Shown: one piece after another, positions 15,689 to 22,208 of the stretch | Position numbering within the stretch: position 1 is the first letter of the stretch | Layout of the letters: the number at the start of each line of letters is the position of its first letter | Assembly (NCBI GenBank): GCA_934630445.1 | Contig: CAKTWY010000015.1 | Span: forward strand, 1-23,561 | Direction: 5' to 3' | DNA from: an uncultured Eubacteriales bacterium | Lineage (GTDB): Bacteria > Bacillota > Clostridia > Oscillospirales > Butyricicoccaceae | DNA: 23,561 nucleotides | Position numbers and translations under genes: made by a program | Notes under the pieces: model-generated | The model's database searches: none | Seen by the model: the letters and a program-made list of their open reading frames with translations, nothing else | What the model was told of the DNA's origin: nothing

Positions 15689-15717
15689 TTGAATCCTGAA
15701 TGGAGATACAGTATAAT
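15689..15717 (+). promoter_or_regulatory. Sigma-A promoter for the EF-G2 gene
   Basis: TTGAAT (15689-15694), exactly 17 nt, then a perfect TATAAT (15712-15717). It lies 69 bp before the start codon in an AT-rich intergenic region and is the best housekeeping promoter for the downstream gene. Confidence 0.75.
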
Positions 15718-15785
15718 AAAAAGCACGGCGTATCAAAAATCATCGGTAAGCCGGTAACGTACCAGTAGTAAGGAGAGTTGAAATC

Positions 15786-17864
15786 ATGGGTGCATATTCT
15801 GTTGACAAAATCAGGAATATCTGTTTGCTGGGTCACGGCGGTGACGGAAAGACCTCGCTTGCAGAGAGCCTGCTGTTTATGACCAAATCGGTCGACCGTC
15901 AGGGAAAGGTCACCGACGGGAATACCGTTTGCGATTATGACGCGGAAGAGATCAAGCGTCAGATCAGTATCTCCACCGCTATTGCTCCGATCGAGTACGG
16001 CGGGTGCAAAATAAATATACTGGACACGCCGGGGTATTTTGACTTCGCAGGCGAGGTGATGCAGGCGCTGCGCGTCGCGGACGCGGGCGTGATCGTCGTC
16101 ACGGCCAAGAGCGGCGTTGGCGTCGGCACGGAAAAGAGCTTTAAGTACTTAAGGGATCAGAAGCTTCCCGCCATGTTTTATATCTCAAAGTTTGACGAAG
16201 AGAACGCGGACTTTTTCAAGGCCGCCCAGGGTCTGAGGGAGACGTTCGGGCAGAAGGTGTGCCCGCTGATCATCCCCATTATTGAGAAGGAAAAAGCCGT
16301 CGGCATCGTCGATATCATCACCGGAAAAGCCTATAAAATGACCGGGCAGGGCCGCGCTGAGATCCCTGTTCCGGCGGATATGGAAAGCTATGTGGAGGAA
16401 TTCCGCACGCTGATCACCGAAGCCGTCGCCGAGACGACGGAGGAGCTGATGGAGAAATACTTCTCCGGCGAGCCGTTTACCATCGAAGAGATGTGCGCGG
16501 GTGTGCGCGCGGGCGTGGCGGACCGGTCGATTTTCCCGGTGTTCTGCGGCTCGGCGCTGACGGGCATCGGCTCGCTTGCGCTCCTGCAGGGCATTATCGA
16601 CTACGGCCCGTCGCCGGATATGCGCGCGCCGGAGATCGCGGCAAATGCAGCCGGCGACGACGTCGAGCTGAAATGCGATCCGAACGGCCCGGCCTGCGCG
16701 ATCGTCTTTAAGACCGTTGCCGACCAGTACGGCCGCTTCTCGTTCTTCAAGGTCGTGTCCGGCCGCCTTACGGCGGATATGTCTGTCAAGAATGCGCGCT
16801 CCGATCAGGTCGAAAAGCTTGGGCATCTCTACACCGTGCGCGGGAAGAAGAACACCGAAGTGCCGGAGATCGGCTGCGGCGATATTGGCGCCGTTTCAAA
16901 ACTCGTCAACACCAGAACGGGCGACACGCTGTGCGCCGCGTCGAACGTCATTACCTTAAAAGGCATCGATTTTGCCGTGCCGTGCTATTCGCAGGCGATC
17001 GCACCGAAGGTAAAGGGCAATGAGGAAAAGATCGCCTCCGGCCTCACACGCTTAAAGGACGAGGACCCGGCCTTCACGAGCGAGATCAATTCCGAGACGC
17101 ATCAGCATATCATCTCCGGCGCCGGCGATATTCATCTGGATGTGCTCTGCTCGAAGCTGAAATCAAAATTCGGCGTCGATGTCGAACTTTCCGCGCCCAA
17201 GGTGCCTTACCGCGAGAAGATCCGCAAAAAGGTCACTGTGGAAGGCAAGCATAAAAAGCAGTCCGGCGGCCACGGCCAGTACGGCCACGTCAAGATGGAG
17301 TTTGAACCCATTGAGGCGGACGATCTCGTGTTTGAAGAGAAGATTTTCGGCGGCAGCGTGCCGAAGAACTTCCATCCCGCTGTCGAAAAGGGCATCCGCG
17401 AGGCCATGCAGAAGGGCGTGCTCGCGGGCTATCCGATGGTCGACCTGCACGCTGTGCTGATCGACGGTTCGTATCACGACGTCGACTCCAACGAGCTTTC
17501 CTTCAAGATGGCGGCGCGCCTTGCGTATAAGGCGGGCATTCCGCAGGCCAACCCCGTGCTCCTCGAGCCTGTCGGCTCGCTGCGCGTCGTCGTGCCGGAT
17601 TCGTATATGGGCGACGTGATCGGCGACCTGAACAAGCGCCGCGGCCGCATCATGGGCATGAACCCCGGCGAGGACGGCCAACAGATTGTCGAGGCGGAAG
17701 TTCCGCAGGCGGAGATCAGTTCGTACGCGATCGACCTTCGCTCCATGACGCAGGGCAGAGGCTCCTTTACCTTTAAGTTCGAGCGCTATGAAGAGGCGCC
17801 GCCGATGGTCCAGCAGAAGGTCATGGAAGAGGCGAAGAAGTCCATGACGGATGACGAAGAATAA
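15786..17864 (+). CDS. Elongation factor G-like GTPase (EF-G2/FusA2 subfamily)
   Basis: This 692-residue protein has full EF-G architecture. The GTPase domain spans about 1-280, with G1 GHGGDGKT at 16-23. Domain II and domain III follow, and domain IV contains GGHGQYGHVKMEF near 497. A C-terminal domain V ends in MTQGRGSFTFKF and an acidic tail. It differs from canonical EF-G at several places. Motif G3 is DTPGYFDF (Tyr84 where EF-G/EF-Tu have the catalytic His), G4 is SKFD at 124-127 instead of NKxD, and switch I reads RQISI instead of RGITI. These features fit the EF-G2 group (for example Thermus EF-G-2 and mycobacterial FusA2), which are paralogues of uncertain role. It is therefore probably not the main translocase. 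AAGGAG is 10 nt upstream of ATG 15786. It is a single-gene unit between a promoter and a terminator. Confidence 0.9.
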   Translation: MGAYSVDKIRNICLLGHGGDGKTSLAESLLFMTKSVDRQGKVTDGNTVCDYDAEEIKRQISISTAIAPIEYGGCKINILDTPGYFDFAGEVMQALRVADAGVIVVTAKSGVGVGTEKSFKYLRDQKLPAMFYISKFDEENADFFKAAQGLRETFGQKVCPLIIPIIEKEKAVGIVDIITGKAYKMTGQGRAEIPVPADMESYVEEFRTLITEAVAETTEELMEKYFSGEPFTIEEMCAGVRAGVADRSIFPVFCGSALTGIGSLALLQGIIDYGPSPDMRAPEIAANAAGDDVELKCDPNGPACAIVFKTVADQYGRFSFFKVVSGRLTADMSVKNARSDQVEKLGHLYTVRGKKNTEVPEIGCGDIGAVSKLVNTRTGDTLCAASNVITLKGIDFAVPCYSQAIAPKVKGNEEKIASGLTRLKDEDPAFTSEINSETHQHIISGAGDIHLDVLCSKLKSKFGVDVELSAPKVPYREKIRKKVTVEGKHKKQSGGHGQYGHVKMEFEPIEADDLVFEEKIFGGSVPKNFHPAVEKGIREAMQKGVLAGYPMVDLHAVLIDGSYHDVDSNELSFKMAARLAYKAGIPQANPVLLEPVGSLRVVVPDSYMGDVIGDLNKRRGRIMGMNPGEDGQQIVEAEVPQAEISSYAIDLRSMTQGRGSFTFKFERYEEAPPMVQQKVMEEAKKSMTDDEE

Positions 17865-17875
17865 ATTGCGAAATC

Positions 17876-17920
17876 AGCAAGGGTGCGCCGCGGCCAAGCC
17901 GCAGCGCACCCTTGCTTTAT
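17876..17920 (+). terminator. Rho-independent terminator after EF-G2 gene
   Basis: A 13-bp outer stem (17876-17888 with 17904-17916) continues after one mismatch into a 5-bp inner stem (17890-17894 with 17898-17902) around a CAA loop. The following TTTATCGTTATTT is a modest U-tract. It begins 11 nt after the stop codon. Confidence 0.82.
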
Positions 17921-17991
17921 CGTTATTTGTCCGGAGAACAAAGCACCGGATTTTTTGTGTGTCTGCCACCGGAACAGCCGTATGAACCGCG

Positions 17992-18510
17992 TTATTTGCC
18001 GTGCCGGGGCTCGGGCGCATCCGGTGTCAGATGCTTTAACAGTTCCATGCAGGCCAGGCGCTGGGCGTAACTGGATATTGCAAGGCGGAGCGCCAGGTCC
18101 GAAAGCGAATCTTCCGGCGCCTGTTCCAGCGTTTTTGCGGTTGAAGCGAGCGCTTCGTCGAGCACGGACAGGTATTTTTCATAAAACGGCTCGATGCCCT
18201 GCCGCGTCTCTTCGTGCATGAGGCGCTCGGCGTTTCCGACGGACAGGACCTGCTTCAATACGCATGCGGCCGTCAGGCAGGCGATGTGCTGGCGGGAATA
18301 TTTTTTCCCTTCCGCGCGGGGCAGAAGGCCCGCTTTGATATAGTTATTGATCATCGCGGAGGTCAGCGCGTCTTCCTCGTCAAAGCTCAGTACCTGCCGC
18401 TGCATATAAGAGAGGACCTGATCTTTATAAAGGTTCAGGTCCGGCAGCTGATCCCAGGCAACGGGGCGCACTGTTTTCAGCGCCTGGATCAGGGCGTCCT
18501 GTGTTTGCAT
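17992..18510 (-). CDS. DUF1836 domain-containing protein (putative MerR-like DNA-binding regulator)
   Basis: This 172-residue soluble protein matches the DUF1836 pattern. The region MINNYIKAGLLP followed by GKKYSRQHIACL (about residues 52-76) resembles a MerR-type winged helix, with 'NNYIKxGLxP...GKxYxxxH' typical of the recognition helix and wing. The rest is helical (EPFYEKYLSVLDEALAS and LALRLAISSYAQRLACMELL). DNA binding is inferred from this pattern, and no target is known. The ATG at 18510 is chosen because GGAAGGAGA lies 6-7 nt upstream. The frame continues to 18633, but that part runs through hairpins and is rejected. The leader of this gene would cross three of the tandem hairpins upstream, making structured-leader control possible. 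Confidence 0.82.
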   Translation of the reverse strand: MQTQDALIQALKTVRPVAWDQLPDLNLYKDQVLSYMQRQVLSFDEEDALTSAMINNYIKAGLLPRAEGKKYSRQHIACLTAACVLKQVLSVGNAERLMHEETRQGIEPFYEKYLSVLDEALASTAKTLEQAPEDSLSDLALRLAISSYAQRLACMELLKHLTPDAPEPRHGK

Positions 18511-18543
18511 GTCCGGTCTCCTTCCGTGCACGAGATAATTTGT

Positions 18544-18778
18544 GCGGCCGGGGATGCGTTCCCGGCCGCGTATCTTAGCCGTCGCAATCGACGGCAGCCT
18601 GCTCCCGCGTACAAAATGAACGCTTGCGTTCATTTTGAGATTATTATACCATAAAGCGTTCCACGCTTTATGGTATAATGGGCATGTGCCGTCTCCGACG
18701 GCACGCCATGAAATTTGAGCGCATCGCCTCGGAGAGGCGATATGCGCGGTATAATATCCGCGCTGCGGATATTATACC
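18544..18778. repeat. Array of seven consecutive short-loop hairpins
   Basis: Seven inverted repeats follow one another without a gene. H1 is 18544-18569 (GCGGCCGGG arms). H2 is 18578-18595 (GCCGTCG arms, CAAT loop). H3 is 18612-18637 (CAAAATGAACG arms, 11 bp). H4 is 18643-18679 (17-bp perfect arms, ATTATACCATAAAGCGT, TCC loop). H5 is 18686-18704 (GTGCCGTC arms, TCC loop). H6 is 18719-18747 (GCGCAT-CGCCTC arms with a 2-nt bulge, GGA loop). H7 is 18748-18778 (14-bp GGTATAATATCCGC arms, GCT loop). The stems share no sequence, so this is not a simple tandem repeat. H4 carries TGGTATAAT, an extended -10, pointing outward on both strands; H7 does so on the minus strand. The region divides the DUF1836 gene from the small membrane-protein gene. 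I see no coding signal in it. Confidence 0.85.
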
Positions 18779-18878
18779 ACAGCCGGATTTTTTCCGCAAT
18801 CTTGAAGAAACGAGCGCGTCTGTTTCGTCTATAAAGCAGAAAGATCGCTGCGGCACATCGGAAAGGACGGAATCAAAA

Positions 18879-19106
18879 ATGGAAGAAAAAAAGAGATTTC
18901 ACATGTTCAGCGCAATACTCGGCGGCGTGTTTTTAGTCTGTGCGGGCATTGCTGCAGCAGTGCGGTACTGTGCAGGCGCCGTGTCAGGAGGGATTCTGCC
19001 CTTTCTGGCCGCTCTCGGCAAGGTCCTGCTGCTTCCGGTAACGCTGACGCTTCTGCTCGTCTGCGCGATAAAAACACGCGGCAGATCGGCGCGTGCACAA
19101 CGGTGA
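18879..19106 (+). CDS. Small two-helix membrane protein, function unknown
   Basis: This predicted peptide of 75 residues has a charged N-terminus (MEEKKRF), two hydrophobic helices (about 9-33 and 39-64) and a basic tail (KTRGRSARAQR). AAAGGA lies 11 nt upstream of the ATG at 18879. The frame extends upstream to an ATG at 18678 directly after hairpin H4. That extension translates hairpins H5-H7 and is unlikely to be coding. Its promoter may be the extended -10 in H4. No family was recognised. It could be a conserved small membrane protein of the lineage, and its coding status is moderately supported by the Shine-Dalgarno sequence and the clean hydrophobic pattern. Confidence 0.55.
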   Translation: MEEKKRFHMFSAILGGVFLVCAGIAAAVRYCAGAVSGGILPFLAALGKVLLLPVTLTLLLVCAIKTRGRSARAQR

Positions 19107-19192
19107 ACGCAGGGAAAATAGCCGCAGTTCGCGTGCGCCGCTTGCCTGTGAGGGGAGCCGTGTGCGGATGAATGATTACAGAGCAATCAAAT

Positions 19193-19223
19193 AGGAGGCC
19201 GCATCGCGTCGATGCGGCCTCCT
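19193..19223 (+). terminator. Strong hairpin after the small membrane-protein gene, terminator-like
   Basis: A perfect 14-bp stem (19193-19206 with 19210-19223) closes on a CGT loop (19207-19209). The downstream GTCAGTTTGTCC is a poor U-tract, so it may be an inefficient terminator or another hairpin of the kind in the upstream array. The 19107-19431 interval otherwise holds no gene that I can support. Confidence 0.5.
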
Positions 19224-19270
19224 GTCAGTTTGTCCAGAAGTCCTTTGCGCCGCAGCGCAGATGAAAGAAA

Positions 19271-19346
19271 CAAAAAAGTCAGGAAAAAAGGTGAAGCGGC
19301 CCAAAGACCGGGAGAAATCGACCCGGCCGGGTGTCTGACTTTTTTG
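19271..19346 (-). terminator. Probable terminator of the pyrophosphatase gene
   Basis: CAAAAAAGTCAG (19271-19282) pairs with CTGACTTTTTTG (19335-19346), a 12-bp stem. The enclosed 52 nt fold further through CCGGG/CCCGG. Read on the minus strand the stem ends in a T-rich run (TTTTTTGTTTCTTTC). It lies about 85 bp beyond the ppa stop codon. Confidence 0.5.
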
Positions 19347-19431
19347 ACAGCCTCTGTATGTATGTCGTGCGCTTTGTCTCAAAAGCAGCGTACACGCCCG
19401 CGCATGGAAGCGCGCCTGTATCAGGGAAACA

Positions 19432-19965
19432 TTACTTGCAGAAGGTCTCCACATATAATTCAAGCGCATTACTGATGATGCCGACCGCCTCTTTGCGGTC
19501 TTTCACTTCGTCGACAGCCGTTTCTTTGCCCTCCAGGGCCTTGTAGACGGAGAAAAAGTGGCGCATTTCATTAAAAACATGCGGCGGAAGCTCACTGATG
19601 TCGTTATAGGAGTTATAGGTAGGGTCGTTGAAGGGGATGGCAATGATCTTTTCGTCAAAGCGGCCGTTGTCCATCATCGTGATCACACCGATTGGATAGC
19701 AGCGCACCATGCTCAGCGGCTCGATCGGCTCGCTGCAGAGCACAAGCACATCCAGCGGATCGTGGTCGTCGGCGTATGTGCGCGGAATAAAGCCGTAATT
19801 GGCGGGATAGTGGGTCGAGGTATACAGAATCCGGTCGAGGATAATGAGGCCCGTTTCCTTGTCCAGTTCAAACTTTTTTTTACTGCCTTTCTCGATCTCG
19901 ATGACGGCGATAAAGTCGTCCGGATTAATGCGCTTGGGACTGATATCATGCCAGATGTTGCTCAT
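19432..19965 (-). CDS. ppa: Family I inorganic pyrophosphatase
   Basis: This is a soluble Mg-dependent pyrophosphatase that hydrolyses PPi to phosphate and so drives biosynthetic reactions. From the ATG at 19965 the product is 177 residues. It begins MSNIWHDISP, followed by the family pattern: FIAVIEIEKGSKKKFELDKETG, then HYPANYGFIPRTYADDHDPLDVLVL (active-site Asp residues in DHDPLDV), and MMDNGRFDEKIIAIP with Lys/Asp of the active site. GTG at 19974 is an alternative start closer to AAGGAG, and the ATG is preferred because family members begin near NIWHDI. Most Clostridia use family II enzymes or membrane PPases, so a family I enzyme here is worth noting but not exceptional. The gene is monocistronic. 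Confidence 0.94.
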   Translation of the reverse strand: MSNIWHDISPKRINPDDFIAVIEIEKGSKKKFELDKETGLIILDRILYTSTHYPANYGFIPRTYADDHDPLDVLVLCSEPIEPLSMVRCYPIGVITMMDNGRFDEKIIAIPFNDPTYNSYNDISELPPHVFNEMRHFFSVYKALEGKETAVDEVKDRKEAVGIISNALELYVETFCK

Positions 19966-20022
19966 AAACTTCACTCCCGCTCCTTTTTGGGCATTTTACA
20001 TTCGTATCCTTTGATAAAGAGC

Positions 20023-20031
20023 AGTATATCA
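20023..20031 (-). promoter_or_regulatory. Extended -10 promoter for ppa
   Basis: On the minus strand the sequence TGATATACT (20031-20023) is an extended -10 (TG-N-TATACT). No convincing -35 lies upstream in the AT-rich tract. The transcript would begin about 50 nt before the start codon. Confidence 0.45.
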
Positions 20032-20251
20032 CACTCTCTGATAAAAGAAAAGATAAAATTTATAATATGTTGGGTGTTTTATGTAGATGTTGTGGAGCAT
20101 TCATACAGCAGCATCCGGTACGCATTCTTCGTTGATACCGAAAACGCTTTGAATGATATCGGGCAGATTTCTCTCAGGGATGTTCGGACAGTTTTAACCA
20201 TATTAAAAATATAAAAACTGCTTGATACAAATTTTTTCCCGTTTTGCACGG
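20032..20251. other. AT-rich intergenic stretch without a recognised gene
   Basis: This stretch lies between the divergent ppa and hydrogenase promoters. It is much richer in A/T than the neighbouring genes, contains only short frames on both strands, and I see no convincing coding sequence. A nested inverted repeat is present: CAGTTTT (20189-20195) with AAAACTG (20214-20220), enclosing ATATT (20200-20204) and AATAT (20208-20212). It could be a regulatory site or a gene relic. Confidence 0.4.
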
Positions 20252-20280
20252 TTGAGCTTGGACGGAAAATATAGTATACT
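20252..20280 (+). promoter_or_regulatory. Sigma-A promoter for the NuoE-like/hydrogenase operon
   Basis: TTGAGC (20252-20257), 17 nt, TATACT (20275-20280). The leader of about 80 nt contains a small hairpin, CTGTAA (20306-20311) with TTACAG (20320-20325). No Rex-type operator matched clearly. Confidence 0.6.
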
Positions 20281-20368
20281 GACATTGTCAAGCTGGCAAA
20301 GGCGCCTGTAATGTGCGCTTTACAGCTGTGCGGTACCCAAACTTATCAAAAAACGGAGGGGTTCTTTT

Positions 20369-20638
20369 ATGAAGAATATCGACGTGGAGGTATGTCTTTG
20401 CACGCAGTGTGTGATGGGCGGCGCGGTCGATATCATTGAGGCGGTCGAAAGCCTGCGCGACTTAAAGGGCATTATCAAGCGCGGCACGAAGATCAACGTG
20501 ACCATGCACAAAAATCTCGGCGGGCAGAGCCATCCGAACGTAGCGCCGGTCGTGCGTATCAACGGATCGGAATACCGCAGGACCAACTGCGAGACGGTCA
20601 TGTCCCAGGTCCTGGCTGAAATTTCAAAGGATGTGTAA
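20369..20638 (+). CDS. NuoE-like thioredoxin-fold mini-protein with degenerate [2Fe-2S] site
   Basis: This 89-residue protein resembles the C-terminal thioredoxin-like [2Fe-2S] domain of NuoE/HydC-type subunits. It has VCLCTQCVMGGAVDIIEAVESL at the start, then VAPVVRINGSEYRRT, which corresponds to the 'GPAVxINGxxY' strand of the fold. The first cysteine pair is kept with the right spacing (C9-x4-C14, with an additional C11). The second pair (C-x3-C) is missing: the equivalent segment reads NLGGQSH (49-55), and only C74 remains elsewhere. A canonical [2Fe-2S] cluster is therefore doubtful. GGAGGG precedes ATG 20369. The stop is 3 nt before the hydrogenase gene, so they form one operon, which suggests a redox partner or a maturation/assembly role. 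The function is inferred. Confidence 0.75.
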   Translation: MKNIDVEVCLCTQCVMGGAVDIIEAVESLRDLKGIIKRGTKINVTMHKNLGGQSHPNVAPVVRINGSEYRRTNCETVMSQVLAEISKDV

Positions 20639-20641
20639 CGC

Positions 20642-22135
20642 ATGAAAGAAATCTATACCTCCGTCACCAAGATCCGCCGCCAGGTCTTTGCCGAGGTGGC
20701 AAAGCTTGCCGAGCATGGAGATTACTCTAGGATCGAAGAAATTCCTTATAAGATCATCCCCGGTGAAATACCGACTTACCGTGAAAGCGTATTTAAAGAG
20801 CGGGCAATCGTCGGTGAGCGCCTGCGCCTTGCGCTGGGGCTGCCGCTGCGCGCAGCGGACGATCCGGCGCCGATCTCGCGCGGTATTGAAAAGTGCGAGG
20901 AAGTGCGCGATGTATATGAACCGCCCCTCATCAATGTCATTCCCTTTGCATGCGACGCGTGCGACACGAAGAGCTTTGTCGTAAGCGACAACTGCCGCTC
21001 CTGCCTGGCGCACCCGTGCATGAGCGTCTGCCCGGCAAAAGCCGTGTCGTTTGTAGACGGGCGCTCTCATATCGACCGCGACAAATGCCTGCGCTGCGGC
21101 CGCTGCAAGGATGTCTGCCCGTATCATGCCATCATCCAGTATGACAGGCCCTGCGCCGCTGCCTGCGGTATGGACGCGATCGGCAGCGACCATCTCGGTC
21201 GCGCGAAAATCGATCCGGACAAATGCGTTGCCTGCGGCCAGTGCCTTGTCAACTGCCCCTTTGGCGCGATCTCCGACAAATCACAGATTTTCCAGCTCGT
21301 ACGCGCCCTGCGCACAGGCCGCACTGTCATCGCCGCGATTGCACCGGCGTTTGTCGGCCAGTTCGGTCCGCTCGCCACACCTGAAAAAGTAAAAGACGCG
21401 CTTTTGAAGCTCGGCTTTGCGGATGTATACGAGGTTGCAGTCGGCGCCGACGCGGGCGCTGTTGCGGAGGCGCACCACTTCGCCCACAAGGTCGCCACAG
21501 GGGAGGAGCGCTTCCTTGCCACATCGTGCTGCCCGTCCTGGTCCGTCATGGCGAAAAAGTGCTTCCCCGAGCTGGCCGATTACGTATCCAAGGAGCTCAC
21601 GCCCATGGTCGCCACCGCGCGTACCATCAAGCGCGACCGGCCGGAGGCGGCGATCGCCTTTATCGGGCCGTGCACGGCAAAAAAACTTGAGGCAATGCGC
21701 CGCACGGTCGAGAGCAATGTCGATTTTGTCATCACGTTTGAAGAGCTGATGGGCATTTTCGCAGCGTTTGACATCCAGTTTGCCTCCGAGACGGAGAGCC
21801 AGTTTGTCGATCATGTCACATCGGCCGGCCGCGGATACGCGGTGGCTGGCGGCGTTGCGAATGCCATTACCAGCTGTGTGAACGAGCTTTACCCCGAGTT
21901 GGAAGTCAAGGTCGATCGCGCGGAGGGCCTGAAAAACTGCAAAAAAATGCTCACGCTCGCCAAAGCCGGCCGGAGGGAAGGGTATCTCCTCGAGGGCATG
22001 GCGTGTCCGGGCGGATGTATCGGCGGGTGCGGCACGATGCTCCAGCCGGCGAAGGCGCAGGCCCAGGTGGACAAGTTTGCTGCCGCTGCCAAGCGCAAGA
22101 CCCCCACGCAGAACGACGGCAGGAGAGGCGAATAA
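20642..22135 (+). CDS. Monomeric [FeFe] hydrogenase, group B type
   Basis: This 497-residue iron-only hydrogenase catalyses reversible H2 formation, probably with ferredoxin-type electron donors in the cytoplasm. The N-terminal portion holds Cys-rich motifs for several [4Fe-4S] clusters: C104-x2-C107, C118-x2-C121, and two full ferredoxin motifs CLRCGRCKDVCP (149-160) and CVACGQCLVNCP (195-206). The catalytic domain carries all three H-cluster signatures: TSCCPSW at 294-300, GPCTAKK at 342-348 and MACPGGC at 453-459. Expected ligands are Cys297, Cys344, Cys455 and Cys459, and Cys296 is the proton-relay cysteine. The domain order and L2 motif (GPCTAKK instead of MPCTSKK) fit group B enzymes, common in fermentative Clostridia. 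An additional Cys463 follows the L3 motif. The maturases HydEFG are not in the window. No strong terminator follows. Confidence 0.93.
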   Translation: MKEIYTSVTKIRRQVFAEVAKLAEHGDYSRIEEIPYKIIPGEIPTYRESVFKERAIVGERLRLALGLPLRAADDPAPISRGIEKCEEVRDVYEPPLINVIPFACDACDTKSFVVSDNCRSCLAHPCMSVCPAKAVSFVDGRSHIDRDKCLRCGRCKDVCPYHAIIQYDRPCAAACGMDAIGSDHLGRAKIDPDKCVACGQCLVNCPFGAISDKSQIFQLVRALRTGRTVIAAIAPAFVGQFGPLATPEKVKDALLKLGFADVYEVAVGADAGAVAEAHHFAHKVATGEERFLATSCCPSWSVMAKKCFPELADYVSKELTPMVATARTIKRDRPEAAIAFIGPCTAKKLEAMRRTVESNVDFVITFEELMGIFAAFDIQFASETESQFVDHVTSAGRGYAVAGGVANAITSCVNELYPELEVKVDRAEGLKNCKKMLTLAKAGRREGYLLEGMACPGGCIGGCGTMLQPAKAQAQVDKFAAAAKRKTPTQNDGRRGE

Positions 22136-22173
22136 TATTTGCTGCCGTTCTTTCTTTGGTAAAAATTTAACGC

Positions 22174-22202
22174 TTGACACTGTGCTCCGGATGTGTTAAG
22201 AT
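22174..22202 (+). promoter_or_regulatory. Sigma-A promoter for the T-box leader
   Basis: A perfect TTGACA (22174-22179), 17 nt, then TAAGAT (22197-22202). Transcription would begin near 22209, just ahead of the T-box stem I. Confidence 0.85.
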
Positions 22203-22208
22203 AAGCCC

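Noticed and set aside
18511..18633. Longer DUF1836 protein starting at 18633
   Set aside because: The additional codons lie in hairpins H1-H3, and a good Shine-Dalgarno sequence marks the ATG at 18510.
18544..18778. CRISPR array, REP element or MITE
   Set aside because: The stems differ in sequence and the spacing is irregular; there are no direct repeats, no terminal inverted repeats and no target duplication.
18678..18878. N-terminal extension of the small membrane protein starting after hairpin H4
   Set aside because: It translates the hairpins H5-H7 and lacks a ribosome binding site; the internal ATG at 18879 has one.
22116..22155. Terminator directly after the hydrogenase gene
   Set aside because: ACGGCAG/CTGCCGT gives only a 7-bp stem with a 19-nt loop starting inside the coding region, followed by a mixed T/C run; too weak to call.
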